Assembly (NCBI RefSeq): GCF_038452275.1
Contig: NZ_CP141643.1
Span: 558,001 to 622,000 of the forward strand
Source: Corynebacterium sp. BD556
GTDB taxonomy: Bacteria > Actinomycetota > Actinomycetes > Mycobacteriales > Mycobacteriaceae
Direction of reading: 5' to 3'
DNA: 64,000 bases
Within the stretch, counting starts at the first letter, position 1. The number at the start of each line of letters is the position of its first letter. Positions 31,144 through 42,026 of this stretch are shown piece after piece. The position numbers and the translations under genes are program-made. A model generated the notes under the pieces. That model was not told where the DNA came from, made no database searches, and saw only the letters and a list, made by a program, of their open reading frames with translations.

Positions 31144-31223
31144 CGGACTGAAGTTGTACTCAGTCGCAACAACAAGCGCCCCCGAGCAGCACGCAAGTGA
31201 AGCTGCGCGGGGGATTTGTTTTT
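31130..31223 (+). promoter_or_regulatory. ilvBNC transcription attenuator
   Basis: Terminator: CCCCCGaGCAGC (31179-31190) pairs with GCTGCgCGGGGG (to 31213), followed by ATTTGTTTTT. Competing pairing: GGCGCTTG (31130-31137, inside the leader codons) is an exact complement of CAAGCGCC (31173-31180), which overlaps the foot of the terminator. A middle hairpin is GACTGA/TCAGTC (31146-31165). Stalling at the Ile/Leu/Val codons would shift the pairing and allow read-through into ilvB. Confidence 0.85.
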
Positions 31224-31266
31224 GGTCATCCGCCGTACACCACCCACAATGAAGGAGTTCTCACCC

Positions 31267-33147
31267 GTGGCTGCTGCTCACGCGCCTGCGAAACAGGTGG
31301 AGAAGGACAATAAGGACACCTCGGGCTCGGCCGAGCGCGCCCCCGAACGCATCTCGGGCGCCACCGCGGTCGTGCGCAGCCTGGAGGAAGCCGGAGTCGA
31401 TATCGTCTTCGGGCTTCCTGGGGGTGCAGTCCTGCCGCTTTACGACGCCCTCTATAACGCCGAAAAACTCCGCCACGTCTTGGTGCGCCACGAACAGGGC
31501 GCCGGACACGCTGCGGAAGGTTATGCTCAGGCCACCGGGAAGGTCGGCGTTTGTGTCGCCACCTCCGGGCCGGGCGCGACCAACTTGGTTACCGCGCTTG
31601 CCGACGCCTACCTTGATTCTGTCCCAATTGTTGCGATTACCGGCCAGGTTGGCTCGCCGCTGATCGGCACTGATGCTTTCCAGGAAGCAGACATTCGAGG
31701 CGTGACCATGCCGGTGACTAAACACAACCTCATGGTTGGACGTGCTGAGGAGATCCCGCAGGCGATTGCGACTGCGCTGCACCTGGCGGCGACGGGACGG
31801 CCCGGCCCGGTGTTGGTGGACATCCCGAAGGATTTGCAGGCGGAGGAGATCGAGTTTTCCTGGCCGCCGGAGCTTGATCTGCCTGGCTACAAGCCGAACA
31901 CCAAGCCGCACTCGCGCCAGATCATGCAGGCGGCGAAGTTAATTTCGGAGGCGAAGAAGCCGGTTCTTTATATCGGTGGCGGCGTGATTAAGGCGGAGGC
32001 GCACCGCGAGTTGCGTGAGTTCGCGGAGTTAACCGGCGTGCCCGTGGTGACCACCTTGATGGCGCTTGGTTCTTTCCCGCACCACCACCCGCTGTATATG
32101 GGTATGCCGGGTATGCACGGCTGCGTTCCGGCTGTGGGCGCGCTGCAGGAGTCTGACTTGCTCATCGCCGTCGGTGCGCGCTTCGATGATCGGGTCACCG
32201 GAGATGTCGAGACTTTTGCGCCTCACGCCAAGACTATTCACGCCGATATTGACCCGGCCGAGGTGGGAAAGATTCGTGAGGTTGATGTCCCGATCGTTGG
32301 CGATGCGAAGCGTGTTTTGGGCAAGCTTGCCGACGCCTTCCGGGATAAGGGCATTGAGGTGCCGTCGACAAGCGAATGGTTGAAGCGGCTGCGCGACCTC
32401 AAAGAGCGCTTCCCGCGGGGCTACGACCCGCAGTCCGATGGCAAGCTTGCGCCGCAATTTGTCATCGAGACGCTCTCGCGTGAGGTTGGCCCGGAGGCGA
32501 TTTATGTCGCTGGGGTGGGCCAGCACCAGATGTGGTCGGCGCAGTTTATTGACTTCGAGCACCCGCGCACCTGGCTGAACTCCGGTGGCCTCGGGACGAT
32601 GGGCTACGCGATCCCGGCGGCGATGGGTGCGAAGGCTGGTCGGCCCGACAAGGAAGTGTGGGCGATTGACGGCGATGGTTGTTTCCAAATGACCAACCAG
32701 GAAATCACTACCGCGGCACTGGAAGGCTTCCCAATTAAGATCGCGCTGATTAACAACGGCAATCTTGGCATGGTGCGCCAGTGGCAAACCCTGTTTTACG
32801 AAGGTAATTATTCGCACACGAAACTCGGCGGAGAGGTCTATGTGCCGGACTTTCTCAAGCTAGGGGAGGCCCTCGGCGCCGTGTCCTTCCGGGTGACGAA
32901 GGAAGAAGATGTCCTTCCCACCATTCAAAAGGCCCGGGAGATCAACGATCGGCCGGTGCTCATCGAGTTCATTGTTGGTGAGGACGCGCAGGTCTGGCCG
33001 ATGGTCGCCGCAGGATCGAGCAACTCCGATATGCAGTACGCCTTGAACATCCGGCCGTTTTTCGATTTGGAGGAGTCCGCCGCTGAGACTCCCGAAGCCA
33101 TCCATAACGCCAGCAAGGCGGTCCAGTCCGTGCAGGAGGAGAAGTAG
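31267..33147 (+). CDS. ilvB: acetolactate synthase large subunit IlvB
   Basis: ThDP- and FAD-dependent first common enzyme of branched-chain amino acid synthesis (acetohydroxyacid synthase). 626 aa from GTG at 31267, the same length as C. glutamicum IlvB. Catalytic Glu is in [17 protein letters not shown] region [11 protein letters not shown]; ThDP motif [15 protein letters not shown] and [12 protein letters not shown]. An AAGGAG site 9 nt before GTG decides the start; the frame is open upstream to 31216 but that part lies in the attenuator. ilvN follows after 2 bp, ilvC after about 100 bp. Confidence 0.97.
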   Translation: MAAAHAPAKQVEKDNKDTSGSAERAPERISGATAVVRSLEEAGVDIVFGLPGGAVLPLYDALYNAEKLRHVLVRHEQGAGHAAEGYAQATGKVGVCVATSGPGATNLVTALADAYLDSVPIVAITGQVGSPLIGTDAFQEADIRGVTMPVTKHNLMVGRAEEIPQAIATALHLAATGRPGPVLVDIPKDLQAEEIEFSWPPELDLPGYKPNTKPHSRQIMQAAKLISEAKKPVLYIGGGVIKAEAHRELREFAELTGVPVVTTLMALGSFPHHHPLYMGMPGMHGCVPAVGALQESDLLIAVGARFDDRVTGDVETFAPHAKTIHADIDPAEVGKIREVDVPIVGDAKRVLGKLADAFRDKGIEVPSTSEWLKRLRDLKERFPRGYDPQSDGKLAPQFVIETLSREVGPEAIYVAGVGQHQMWSAQFIDFEHPRTWLNSGGLGTMGYAIPAAMGAKAGRPDKEVWAIDGDGCFQMTNQEITTAALEGFPIKIALINNGNLGMVRQWQTLFYEGNYSHTKLGGEVYVPDFLKLGEALGAVSFRVTKEEDVLPTIQKAREINDRPVLIEFIVGEDAQVWPMVAAGSSNSDMQYALNIRPFFDLEESAAETPEAIHNASKAVQSVQEEK

Positions 33148-33149
33148 AA

Positions 33150-33665
33150 ATGAATAGGGACGAATCCACCCGTAACATCCTCTCCGTGCTGGTGCTTGAC
33201 CTCGATGGCATCATCACACGAGTCACTGCGTTGTTTACCAGGCGCGGTTATAACCTCGTGTCGCTGGTGTCCGCGCAAACCGAAAACGAGGGCATTAACC
33301 GTTTGACTATTGTCGTTGATGCTTCGGAGTATCACATTGAGCAGATCACTAAGCAGCTTCACAAATTGATCCAGGTGCTGAAAGTTGTGCGCCTTGACGA
33401 CGAGACGACGATCGCGCGTTCGCTCATGTTGGTCAAGGTGACGGCGGACAATTCCAATCGACCGCACGTTGTCGACGCGGCGAATATCTTTCGTGCCCGC
33501 GTGGTCGATGTTGCGCCTGAGTCGGTGGTGGTGGAGGCGACTGGTACGCCGGAGAAGTTGCGCGCTTTTCTTGACGTGATGGAAACCTTTGGAGTCAAAG
33601 AGCTTGTGCAGTCGGGGCAGGTGGCGCTAAACCGCGGCCCGAAAACTTTCGCACCTTCGAAGTAG
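33150..33665 (+). CDS. ilvN: acetolactate synthase small (regulatory) subunit IlvN
   Basis: Regulatory partner of IlvB giving feedback inhibition by valine, leucine and isoleucine. 171 aa. N-terminal ACT domain (HILSVLVLD-like NILSVLVLDLDGIITRV, GYNLVSLVSAQTE) and C-terminal ACT-like domain (VVDVAPESVVVEATG, KLRAFLDVMETFGVKELVQSG). ATG is 2 bp after the ilvB stop and follows GGAGGAGAAG. Confidence 0.96.
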   Translation: MNRDESTRNILSVLVLDLDGIITRVTALFTRRGYNLVSLVSAQTENEGINRLTIVVDASEYHIEQITKQLHKLIQVLKVVRLDDETTIARSLMLVKVTADNSNRPHVVDAANIFRARVVDVAPESVVVEATGTPEKLRAFLDVMETFGVKELVQSGQVALNRGPKTFAPSK

Positions 33666-34778
<1,113 letters not shown>

Positions 34779-34796
34779 AGCACTCCGGATAACCAC

Positions 34797-34842
34797 AAGC
34801 TCCCCTTTCACCCCCAACGCAGCCGTGGAGTGAGGGGAGCTT
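34797..34842 (+). terminator. terminator after ilvC
   Basis: AAGCTCCCC pairs with GGGGAGCTT, with additional TTCAC/GTGA pairing inside; a short T run follows. It ends the ilvBNC operon and may also serve the convergent gene at 34850. Confidence 0.75.
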
Positions 34843-34849
34843 TGGCATG

Positions 34850-35185
34850 TCAGGGAATTGTTTGCTCAGTTTCCGGCAGGAGGGGTCGAGATGCGCTCGG
34901 CCCCACCTTCTCAGCCGCGACGCTGGCGGCGTCGGTGCTGGCGGTGGCGAATTCGCCGTCCGTGTCGCCGCCAATGAGGCTCCACACGATCCAGGTGAGT
35001 AGCAAAAACCCCAGGATGCCCAATAGCCACTTCCACCAGCCGTTTTCGGAGTCGGGCGTAGAGATGGCGGTTGGGCTGTCCTCGGCGCCAGGAGCTGTTG
35101 CGGAGGGTGTGATCTGGTGGGAAAGGTTAACGGGTGCGGTGTCCGCGGCGTTATTCCAGACTTCTTGGTCTTTCGGGTGGGTCAT
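34850..35185 (-). CDS. hypothetical single-pass membrane protein
   Basis: 111 aa. The N-terminal 55 residues are hydrophilic with many Thr, Pro and Ala; one strong helix WWKWLLGILGFLLLTWIVWSLI (about 57-78) is followed by an acidic 30-residue tail. ATG at 35185 follows GAAGGAA; the frame continues upstream for 89 residues but without signs of coding. I do not recognise a family. Confidence 0.6.
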   Translation of the reverse strand: MTHPKDQEVWNNAADTAPVNLSHQITPSATAPGAEDSPTAISTPDSENGWWKWLLGILGFLLLTWIVWSLIGGDTDGEFATASTDAASVAAEKVGPSASRPLLPETEQTIP

Positions 35186-35388
35186 GTTTCCTTCTTCTTG
35201 CCAGGTCAGGGGTAAAGCCGTTTGCGCGCACATAGTTGTGCTGTGTCCGACGCTAACAACTACTTCGCGGGTAGTGCATGGTGAGTTTTGTTGCTTTATT
35301 GCGTTCAGGCAGTGAAACTCCAGGGCAGGAGGGGCGGCTTCCTGTTGGCTTGCGTTTTCATTAGATTGCCAATAAGTGCGGTGGGGGC

Positions 35389-35394
35389 TACAGT
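35389..35394 (+). promoter_or_regulatory. promoter of CDF transporter gene (leaderless)
   Basis: TTGCCA (35367-35372), 16 bp, TACAGT (35389-35394), 7 nt to ATG. Just upstream at about 35355-35363, TTTTCATTA equals one half of the Zur-like palindromes near 58.8 kb, but no matching second half is present. Confidence 0.55.
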
Positions 35395-35401
35395 CAGGAT
35401 C

Positions 35402-36331
35402 ATGTCGCACCGTCACATGCAGAAACATCACCACCAGCACAGCCACAGCCACGCGCCACCCTCAGCCGCGCCGATGCGCGCGCTCGTTGCGGCTTTGACA
35501 ATTACCTCCACGGTCTTTTTCGCGGAACTCGTCGGTGGCTGGCTTACCGGCTCGGTGGCGTTGATGGCCGACGCCATGCACATGCTTTCCGACGCCGCCG
35601 GGCTCATCATCGCCGTTGTTGCCATTGCCATCGGGCGCCGGGCGTTTACCCGCCAGGCGACGTATGGCTACCGCCGCGTCGAGGTGCTTGCGGCCTTGGT
35701 CAACGCCGTGACTGTCCTTGTTGTCTCTGTGTGGATTGTCATCGAGGCGATCCATCGCCTAAGTTCCCCCGTGGAGATTTTGGCGGGCCCGATGATGATC
35801 ATTGCGGTCATCGGTTTGGTAGCTAACGCGGCTTCCGCCTGGGTCTTGCACAGCCAGCGTGAGCACTCTGTCAATATGGAGGGCGCATTTCTTCATGTGC
35901 TGTCTGACATGCTGGGTTCCGTGGCGGTTCTGATCGCTGGCGCGGTGATCATGATCACCGGTTGGACCTACGCCGATGTGATTGCCTCTTTGATTATCGC
36001 CGCTTTGGTTCTGCCGCGTGCCTGGCAGCTTCTGAAGCACTGTCTCAGTGTCCTGCTTGAGCAGGTTCCCCCGAGTTTTGATGCGAGGGAGGTGGAGCCG
36101 GTGCTGCGCTCACTTGACGGTGTTACGGAGCTGCACGATCTTCACCTGTGGTCGCTCAACGGTACGGACGTGTTGGCTTCGGTTCATCTTGTGGTGCCTG
36201 AAACGCACGAGGCGACGAGCGTGATGTGTCGCGCGCAAGAGGCACTGCGGAGCATTAACATCAGCCATTCCACGATTCAGATTGAGCGCCCTGGGCACGT
36301 GAAGCATGAAGCTGCCGAGAATGTTTGTTGA
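35402..36331 (+). CDS. cation diffusion facilitator (CDF) family zinc/metal exporter
   Basis: Proton-coupled exporter of Zn(II) or similar metals. 309 aa. The N-terminus is His-rich (HRHMQKHHHQHSHSHAP). Six membrane segments follow; metal site A residues are in ALMADAMHMLSDAAG (TM2, D and H) and FLHVLSDMLGS (TM5, H and D). The C-terminal cytoplasmic domain (LDGVTELHDLHLWSL) has the His residues of the dimer zinc site. This HxxxD/DxxxD-type set is typical of ZitB/CzcD exporters. It shares the metal theme with the His-rich protein at 62 kb and the operon at 48-58 kb. Confidence 0.9.
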   Translation: MSHRHMQKHHHQHSHSHAPPSAAPMRALVAALTITSTVFFAELVGGWLTGSVALMADAMHMLSDAAGLIIAVVAIAIGRRAFTRQATYGYRRVEVLAALVNAVTVLVVSVWIVIEAIHRLSSPVEILAGPMMIIAVIGLVANAASAWVLHSQREHSVNMEGAFLHVLSDMLGSVAVLIAGAVIMITGWTYADVIASLIIAALVLPRAWQLLKHCLSVLLEQVPPSFDAREVEPVLRSLDGVTELHDLHLWSLNGTDVLASVHLVVPETHEATSVMCRAQEALRSINISHSTIQIERPGHVKHEAAENVC

Positions 36332-36352
36332 TCCTGGCTTAGAGTGAGCCGC

Positions 36353-38239
36353 ATGGGGTTCACCACGCCGAGTTATTCTTTGTCCGACTTGTTTGCCCGC
36401 ACCGAGCGCGGGGAATTGCAGGTGCCTGATTTCCAGCGTGATTACGTGTGGGATATCGACCGTGTGCGCACGCTGGTCACCTCGGTGCTGCGCGGCTATC
36501 CCATCGGTTCACTTCTCGCTTTGGACACACGCAACGTTGAGGTGCGTTTCAAATCGCGCGCCATCCACGGCCTGCCGGCGGCGGATGTGAGTCCGGGCCT
36601 TGTGCTTCTCGACGGCCAACAGCGCCTGACCTCCCTCTACCACGCCTTGTGCGGTGACGGTGTGGTGCCTGCCCGCGACTTTTTGGGCCGGGAGATTAAA
36701 CGTCGCTTCTTTGTCGATGTGGTCAAGGCGTCCTCGGCCGACCCCATGCCGGTCGAGGCGGTTTTCCCCGTCGACGATCAGGGGCGGGTGGCTTCTCACT
36801 TCGGCCCGCAGATTCCTGGGGGAATCACCAGCCGCGAGGATATGGTCGCGGCTGGGGTGATGCCGGTGTCCGAGCTGCTGCGTCCGGAGAGTGTGGACTT
36901 GTTGTTCGACATGGTGGTGGCGGCCGAGGGTGAGGCCACGGGGCGTCGTGAAGCGGTCAAGGCCTTCCACTTTCGGGTGATGGGGCCGCTGCCTGCCTAC
37001 ACTGTGCCGGTGATTCGTGTGGATCGCACCACTTCACTGACCGGCATAGGGCAGATCTTCGCCCACGCGAACTCAGCGGGCGTGCAGATGGACGTTTTCG
37101 AGCTTCTCACCTCCCTTTTCGCCGTTCAGGATCCGGGGTTTTCCTTGGTGGGCAGTTGGGAGAAGGTAAAGAAGGGGCTGCGTGAATACCCGGTGCTCGA
37201 CGGCATTGGCAGGATCGAGTTTCTGCGCGCCATGTCGCTGGTAGTCACCAGCCGCACTGGGGGTGCAGTCGGGCACCGCGGCGACATCCTCAACCTTAGC
37301 GTGGAGGATTACCAAGCCAGTGTCGACGAGCTGGGGCGCGCCTTCACCGCGGCAGCGCACTTCCTGCAAAAGCGCTGTTTCTTCTCCCGCGATCAGGTGC
37401 CGTATCCAGCGCAGATCGTCTCATTGGCTGCGATCCTTGCCCGTTTGGAGGAAAGTGGCCGCGACCTCGACCAGCGGGGCACTGACCGGCTCAACCAGTG
37501 GTTTTGGTGCGGAATGTTCGGTGAGCTCTATGGTGGTCTGGCCCCCACCATCCGTTCGGGCGGCGACGTCGACGAGGTCACCCCGTGGGTGCTGGGGCAG
37601 CGCGAAGAATGGCCGCGCTCCGTAGCCGACGCGCAGTTCGCCCAGTCCCGGCTTCTGACCGCGGACGCTACCAGCGGGGTTTTCCGTGGCATGTACGCGC
37701 TTCTCATGGGCCGTGGCGCCAGGGATTGGCGCACCGGACAAGAATTCACGGCGGCGGACTATCGCCGTCTTGAAGTGCGTTTCAACAAAATCTTCCCGGC
37801 GGCCTACTGTGAGATGCACAATGTTGCCCCTCTCCTTGCGGAGTCGGTGCTCAACCGCACACCGATGGGTATTCGCACCAAGATACTTATTGAAAGCAAC
37901 AGTCCCAAACGCTACTTGCCCCGCCTGCAATCGAAGTCGATCATGGAAGACGCCGAGTTCGACGCGATGCTTGCCCAACACCACACCGACCCGGCTTTGC
38001 TGTTTGCCTCCGAGCATGAGGCTTTCTTCCGTGACCGGCTGCAGCGCTTCACGGAGATCATCGAATACTCGATGGGTAAGCAAGTCAGCCACGACCTCGA
38101 CGGTAGCGAGGATACGATAGGGCTCTTAAGCGGTGCGCCAATGCAAGCGGATGCGACAAAGAGGCAGGGAAGCGATGAAGGCAAAGCTGCTCAACGGGCA
38201 GGTGAGACTGCGCAGGATGTGGCGGGTCACGGCGGGTAG
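36353..38239 (+). CDS. solitary DUF262 (GmrSD/ParB-like N-terminal domain) protein
   Basis: 628 aa. The DUF262 domain occupies about residues 8-250: LQVPDFQRDYVWD and the core LVLLDGQQRLTSLYHAL, the DGQQR motif thought to bind nucleotide or act in NTP-driven DNA recognition. The last third (IRTKILIESNSPKRYLP, DLFASEHEAFFRDR-like) does not show the H..N..H motif of the usual DUF1524 nuclease. DUF262 proteins are best known from type IV restriction (GmrSD) and other phage defence, so defence is a fair guess, but a housekeeping role cannot be excluded because the gene sits in a conserved core region. TAGAGT ends 7 nt before the ATG; GTG at 36344 lies on that box. Confidence 0.75.
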   Translation: MGFTTPSYSLSDLFARTERGELQVPDFQRDYVWDIDRVRTLVTSVLRGYPIGSLLALDTRNVEVRFKSRAIHGLPAADVSPGLVLLDGQQRLTSLYHALCGDGVVPARDFLGREIKRRFFVDVVKASSADPMPVEAVFPVDDQGRVASHFGPQIPGGITSREDMVAAGVMPVSELLRPESVDLLFDMVVAAEGEATGRREAVKAFHFRVMGPLPAYTVPVIRVDRTTSLTGIGQIFAHANSAGVQMDVFELLTSLFAVQDPGFSLVGSWEKVKKGLREYPVLDGIGRIEFLRAMSLVVTSRTGGAVGHRGDILNLSVEDYQASVDELGRAFTAAAHFLQKRCFFSRDQVPYPAQIVSLAAILARLEESGRDLDQRGTDRLNQWFWCGMFGELYGGLAPTIRSGGDVDEVTPWVLGQREEWPRSVADAQFAQSRLLTADATSGVFRGMYALLMGRGARDWRTGQEFTAADYRRLEVRFNKIFPAAYCEMHNVAPLLAESVLNRTPMGIRTKILIESNSPKRYLPRLQSKSIMEDAEFDAMLAQHHTDPALLFASEHEAFFRDRLQRFTEIIEYSMGKQVSHDLDGSEDTIGLLSGAPMQADATKRQGSDEGKAAQRAGETAQDVAGHGG

Positions 38240-39068
38240 CGTGGCTGTTATCGCGGTGGCCTGCGAGCTTGCCGCGTGCCAGAACACCACCGCCTCTGAC
38301 CCGGTGGCGGAGGCGCGCACCGCCAACCAGTCGCGTCACGTCTCGGAACGCTTCGAGCCCCATCCGGTCGTCATTGATGACCCTTATGGTTTTCAAACAG
38401 CTCAACTTCTGTTTGACACTTCCGAGATTCTCGTGGTCTCCGATGAAACGCCGGAGGCCCAGTTGCGGGCGGCGTCGATAGCTGTCGTGGCGCATGCCCC
38501 GTTGCTTGTTCACACCCAAGACAACCACAATGAGGTTCTTGCCCATCTGCAGCGGATGAAGGTGTTGACTGTGCTTACCGTCGGCAATGTCGGGCTGGCG
38601 CAATCTACTGGAGTGGTACGCATTTTCCGTGATCCCGGTGGTTATCAAGCGCTGGGGGATATGACTACCTTAAGTTTTGCGGTCACGGAGGTTGATACCC
38701 CTGGTGAGGGTGCTGCGGCGGTGGCAGAGATGCGCTCGGTGGAGCCGACCTGGGTTAAGGCGACGTGGGCGGATCCGGTTGTGATGCCGAAGGCGGCGGC
38801 GCGTCCTTTTCCGGTACATTCGCGCCGGGATGCGGATATGGCGCCGGTGGTGGTGGCAACGCAACACAGCTCAATTGCGGCGATTGCGAACCTGCGCGGC
38901 TTCGGGGCGCGGATCAGAATGGTCGAGGAGACGGACCCGACGGAGTCCGTCGAAACTTTCAAGGCGATGGCCGGGTTGGCGGATTCGCCGTTGATTGCCT
39001 TGGGTGGGCAGTTTGGTTCTGCGGCACACTTGAGATCGCAAATTATCCGCGCTGAGGCATTTTATTAA
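38175..39068 (+). CDS. lipoprotein with CW_binding_2-like fold
   Basis: 297 aa. Signal peptide with lipobox ELAAC (Cys about residue 35), so membrane-anchored outside. The mature part resembles the cell-wall-binding repeat 2 family: ILVVSDETPEAQLRAASIA, then APLLVHT, and near the C-terminus ADSPLIALGGQFGSA. It is clearly related to the lipoprotein at 42027 (VVVAVNDRDAQLRAVALA, APLLVRT). ATG at 38175 has a GGGAAG site and overlaps the DUF262 gene by 65 bp; a longer start at 38133 would break the signal peptide. Function unknown; a cell-envelope role is likely. Confidence 0.65.
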   Translation: MKAKLLNGQVRLRRMWRVTAGSVAVIAVACELAACQNTTASDPVAEARTANQSRHVSERFEPHPVVIDDPYGFQTAQLLFDTSEILVVSDETPEAQLRAASIAVVAHAPLLVHTQDNHNEVLAHLQRMKVLTVLTVGNVGLAQSTGVVRIFRDPGGYQALGDMTTLSFAVTEVDTPGEGAAAVAEMRSVEPTWVKATWADPVVMPKAAARPFPVHSRRDADMAPVVVATQHSSIAAIANLRGFGARIRMVEETDPTESVETFKAMAGLADSPLIALGGQFGSAAHLRSQIIRAEAFY

Positions 39069-39181
39069 GACCCTGAGTGTGTGCGGGGACAGAGGCGGGT
39101 TTATGCTGTGTGCGTCCGGTAACTCACCTCACCCAGATGTGGGATTCCACCCTTTTTTGAGTAACCCCAAGGAGACATCTC

Positions 39182-40765
39182 GTGAACGCACCCGTCGTGC
39201 TCATCGCTGACAAGCTGTCCTCAACAACCGTCGACGCACTGGGCGATACCGTGGAGGTCCGTTGGGTTGACGGCCCGAACCGGAAGGAGCTTCTCGCTGC
39301 CGTTGCCGAAGCTGAGGCCCTTCTTGTGCGTTCCGCGACCACCGTAGACCGTGAGGTTATCGAAGCTGCGCCGAAGCTGAAGATCATCGGTCGCGCTGGT
39401 GTCGGCCTTGATAACGTCGACATTGATGCCGCCACTGAGCGCGGCATCATGGTGGTCAACGCGCCGACTTCCAACATTCATTCCGCGTGCGAGCACGCAA
39501 TTGCCCTGCTGCTGTCCACCGCGCGTCAGATCCCGGCGGCGGACAAGACCCTGCGCGACGCTGAGTGGAAGCGTTCGGCTTTTAAGGGTGTGGAGATCTA
39601 CAACAAGACCGTCGGCATCGTGGGTTTTGGTCACATCGGTCAGCTTTTCGCCCAGCGGCTGCAGGCTTTTGAAACCGAGATCATCGCTTACGACCCTTAT
39701 GCCAACCCGGCCCGCGCCGCTCAGCTCGGCGTTGAGTTGGTGGAGTTAGAGGAGCTTATGGGCCGCGCTGACTTTGTCACCATTCACTTGCCAAAGACGA
39801 AGGAGACCGCGGGCATGTTCGGTGCGCAGCTTCTGTCGAAGGCGAAGGAGGGCCAGATCATCATTAATGCTGCGCGTGGTGGGCTTGTTGATGAGCAGGC
39901 GCTTGCTGAGGCTATCGTGGCGGGCAAGATTCGCGGGGCCGGCTTCGATGTTTTTGCCACCGAGCCGTGCACTGACTCCCCGCTTTTCGGTCTGGATCAA
40001 GTTGTGGTGACCCCGCACTTGGGTGCGTCGACGGTGGAGGCGCAGGACCGCGCTGGTACTGATGTGGCTGCTTCCGTCCTTAAAGCTCTGGCAGGGGAGT
40101 TCGTGGCGGATGCTGTCAACGTCTCCGGTGGCCGCGCCGGGGAGGAGACGTCGCGTTGGTTGGAGCTGGCCCGCAAGTTGGGTCTTATTGCGGGCAAGTT
40201 GCTTGACGACGCCCCAGTTTCCCTCAAGGTCACCGCCTCCGGTGAGCTGTCCACCGAGGACGTGTCTGTGCTTGGTTTGTCGGCTGTGCGTGGGTTGTTC
40301 TCCGGTATTACTAGCCAACCCGTCACCTTTGTCAACGCCCCGCAGTTTGCCAAAGATCGCGGCCTTGAGTACAGCGTGCAGACTAAGTCCGAGGCGCGTA
40401 TTCACCGCAGTGAGCTGGAGGTCCAGGTTGTTTCGGCCTCCGGTGATGTTCAAACGATTACCGGCGCGCTGACCGGGCTGGAAAATGTTGAAAAGATTGT
40501 GCGCATTAACGGCCGTGGTTTGGATCTGCGTGCGCAGGGCCGAAACATCTTCTTGCGTTACACGGACCAGCCGGGCGCGCTGGGCAAGGTGGGCACCAGG
40601 CTGGGCGATGCTGACATCAACATTGAGGCTGCCGCGATGACTCCGGTGAGCAAGGGCGATGGGGTCGTGTTGATCCTGCGTGTGGAAAAAGAGGTGCCGG
40701 AGGAGCTTGAGGCGGCTGTTGCCGAGTCGATTCAGGCTAGCTCTGTTCAGGTGTTGTTGGACTAG
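39182..40765 (+). CDS. serA: D-3-phosphoglycerate dehydrogenase SerA
   Basis: First step of serine synthesis from 3-phosphoglycerate. 527 aa, the long actinobacterial type. Substrate/NAD domains: [19 protein letters not shown] and the NAD loop [13 protein letters not shown]; catalytic His in [12 protein letters not shown]; then the intervening ASB domain (about 320-450) and a C-terminal ACT domain (455-527) that senses serine. GTG start with AAGGAG 8 nt upstream. The 5' leader of about 75 nt from a TATGCT box has an imperfect inverted repeat (GGTAACTCA/TGAGTAACC) of unknown use. Confidence 0.96.
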   Translation: MNAPVVLIADKLSSTTVDALGDTVEVRWVDGPNRKELLAAVAEAEALLVRSATTVDREVIEAAPKLKIIGRAGVGLDNVDIDAATERGIMVVNAPTSNIHSACEHAIALLLSTARQIPAADKTLRDAEWKRSAFKGVEIYNKTVGIVGFGHIGQLFAQRLQAFETEIIAYDPYANPARAAQLGVELVELEELMGRADFVTIHLPKTKETAGMFGAQLLSKAKEGQIIINAARGGLVDEQALAEAIVAGKIRGAGFDVFATEPCTDSPLFGLDQVVVTPHLGASTVEAQDRAGTDVAASVLKALAGEFVADAVNVSGGRAGEETSRWLELARKLGLIAGKLLDDAPVSLKVTASGELSTEDVSVLGLSAVRGLFSGITSQPVTFVNAPQFAKDRGLEYSVQTKSEARIHRSELEVQVVSASGDVQTITGALTGLENVEKIVRINGRGLDLRAQGRNIFLRYTDQPGALGKVGTRLGDADINIEAAAMTPVSKGDGVVLILRVEKEVPEELEAAVAESIQASSVQVLLD

Positions 40766-40787
40766 GGCTGCGTTCGTCTTTGGTGGC

Positions 40788-40820
40788 AGGGTCCGTGGGT
40801 GGTTTATCTGCGGGCCCTTT
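40788..40820 (+). terminator. probable terminator after serA
   Basis: AGGGTCCG pairs with CGGGCCCT (one G-T pair), followed by TT and a weak T run. Confidence 0.5.
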
Positions 40821-40875
40821 GTGCTGCCTGCTAGGATGACGCAAAAGTTCATCAGGTGAGAAAGGAATCTCAAAA

Positions 40876-41898
40876 ATGAAGATCGCTGTGATCGCGGGAG
40901 ACGGCATCGGCACCGAGGTGATGGAGCAAGGACTCAAGGTCCTCCACCGCGTGCGCTCCGACGTTGAGATCACCGACTACGACCTCGGTGCGCGCCGCTA
41001 CCTGCGCAACGGCGAACTACTCACCGACGAGGACCTAGCCAGCCTGCGAGAACACGACGCGATCCTGCTTGGCGCGATCGGTGACCCAGACAAAGTACCA
41101 GCCGGAGTCCTCGAACGCGGCCTGCTTTTGCCGCTGCGTTTCAAATTGGACCATTTTGTCAACCTGCGCCCATCGCGGTTGTACCCGTCGTCGATAAGCC
41201 CCCTGGCAAACCCCGGCGAGATCGACTTCGTGGTGGTGCGCGAGGGAACCGAAAGCCTCTACGCCGGCAACGGCGGGACCCTGCGTCAGGGCACCCCACA
41301 CGAAATCGCGTGCGAAGTCTCGCAAAACACCCGCTTTGGTGTGGAACGCCTCGTGCGCCACGCCTTTGAAACCGCCGCGTCGCGGCGCCGCAAACTCACC
41401 CTGGTTCACAAAACGAACGTCCTGGTCAACGCCGGCGGCCTGTGGGCGCGCACCGTCGAGGAAGTGGGCCGCGAGTTTCCACAGGTCGCGGTGGACTACA
41501 ACCACATCGACGCCGCAACCATCTACATGGTCACCGATCCTCAACGCTACGACGTCATCGTCACCGACAACCTCTTTGGCGACATCCTCACCGACCTTGC
41601 GGGCGCGGTCACCGGCGGCGTGGGGCAGGCCTGCTCCGGAAACATCGACGCCTCACGCACCAACCCCTCCATGTTTGAGCCGGTTCACGGCTCGGCCCCC
41701 GACATCGCAGGCAAAGGCATCGCTGATCCCACCGCGATGATCCTATCGGTGGCCATGATGCTGCGCTGGCTCGGCGATGAGGCAGTAGCAACGCGCATCG
41801 AGGACGCGGTGGAAAAAGATGTAGCCGCCCGCGCAGACGCCCCGGTTCGAACCCAGGAGGTCGGCGAGCGCATAGCGGCCATGTGTGCGACCGGGTAG
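40876..41898 (+). CDS. leuB: 3-isopropylmalate dehydrogenase LeuB
   Basis: Oxidative decarboxylation in leucine synthesis, NAD- and metal-dependent. 340 aa, typical of corynebacteria and mycobacteria. Motifs: GDGIGTEV at the N-terminus, LRPSRLYPS (substrate arginines), [12 protein letters not shown], and the metal/NAD site [14 protein letters not shown] and [22 protein letters not shown] follows AAAGGAA. Together with ilvBNC and ilvD it completes most of a leucine route in this window. Confidence 0.96.
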   Translation: MKIAVIAGDGIGTEVMEQGLKVLHRVRSDVEITDYDLGARRYLRNGELLTDEDLASLREHDAILLGAIGDPDKVPAGVLERGLLLPLRFKLDHFVNLRPSRLYPSSISPLANPGEIDFVVVREGTESLYAGNGGTLRQGTPHEIACEVSQNTRFGVERLVRHAFETAASRRRKLTLVHKTNVLVNAGGLWARTVEEVGREFPQVAVDYNHIDAATIYMVTDPQRYDVIVTDNLFGDILTDLAGAVTGGVGQACSGNIDASRTNPSMFEPVHGSAPDIAGKGIADPTAMILSVAMMLRWLGDEAVATRIEDAVEKDVAARADAPVRTQEVGERIAAMCATG

Positions 41899-41954
41899 CA
41901 GTGAAGTAGGGTGGGTACGGTCCATGCGCGCCGCTAAAAGGCAAGCTCAACCCG

Positions 41955-41976
41955 AGGTGCTTTCGCCCCTTTTTTT
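41955..41976 (+). terminator. terminator after leuB
   Basis: Short stem AGGtGC / GCcCCT with a TTTC loop and seven T. Confidence 0.6.
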
Positions 41977-42026
41977 ATCATTGCAGAATCCCTGGCCCTC
42001 ATCCGGGGCCCGAGGAGGAAAACCGC

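Noticed and set aside
39100-39181. Riboswitch in the serA leader
   Set aside because: Only one imperfect inverted repeat is present; it matches no riboswitch class I know.
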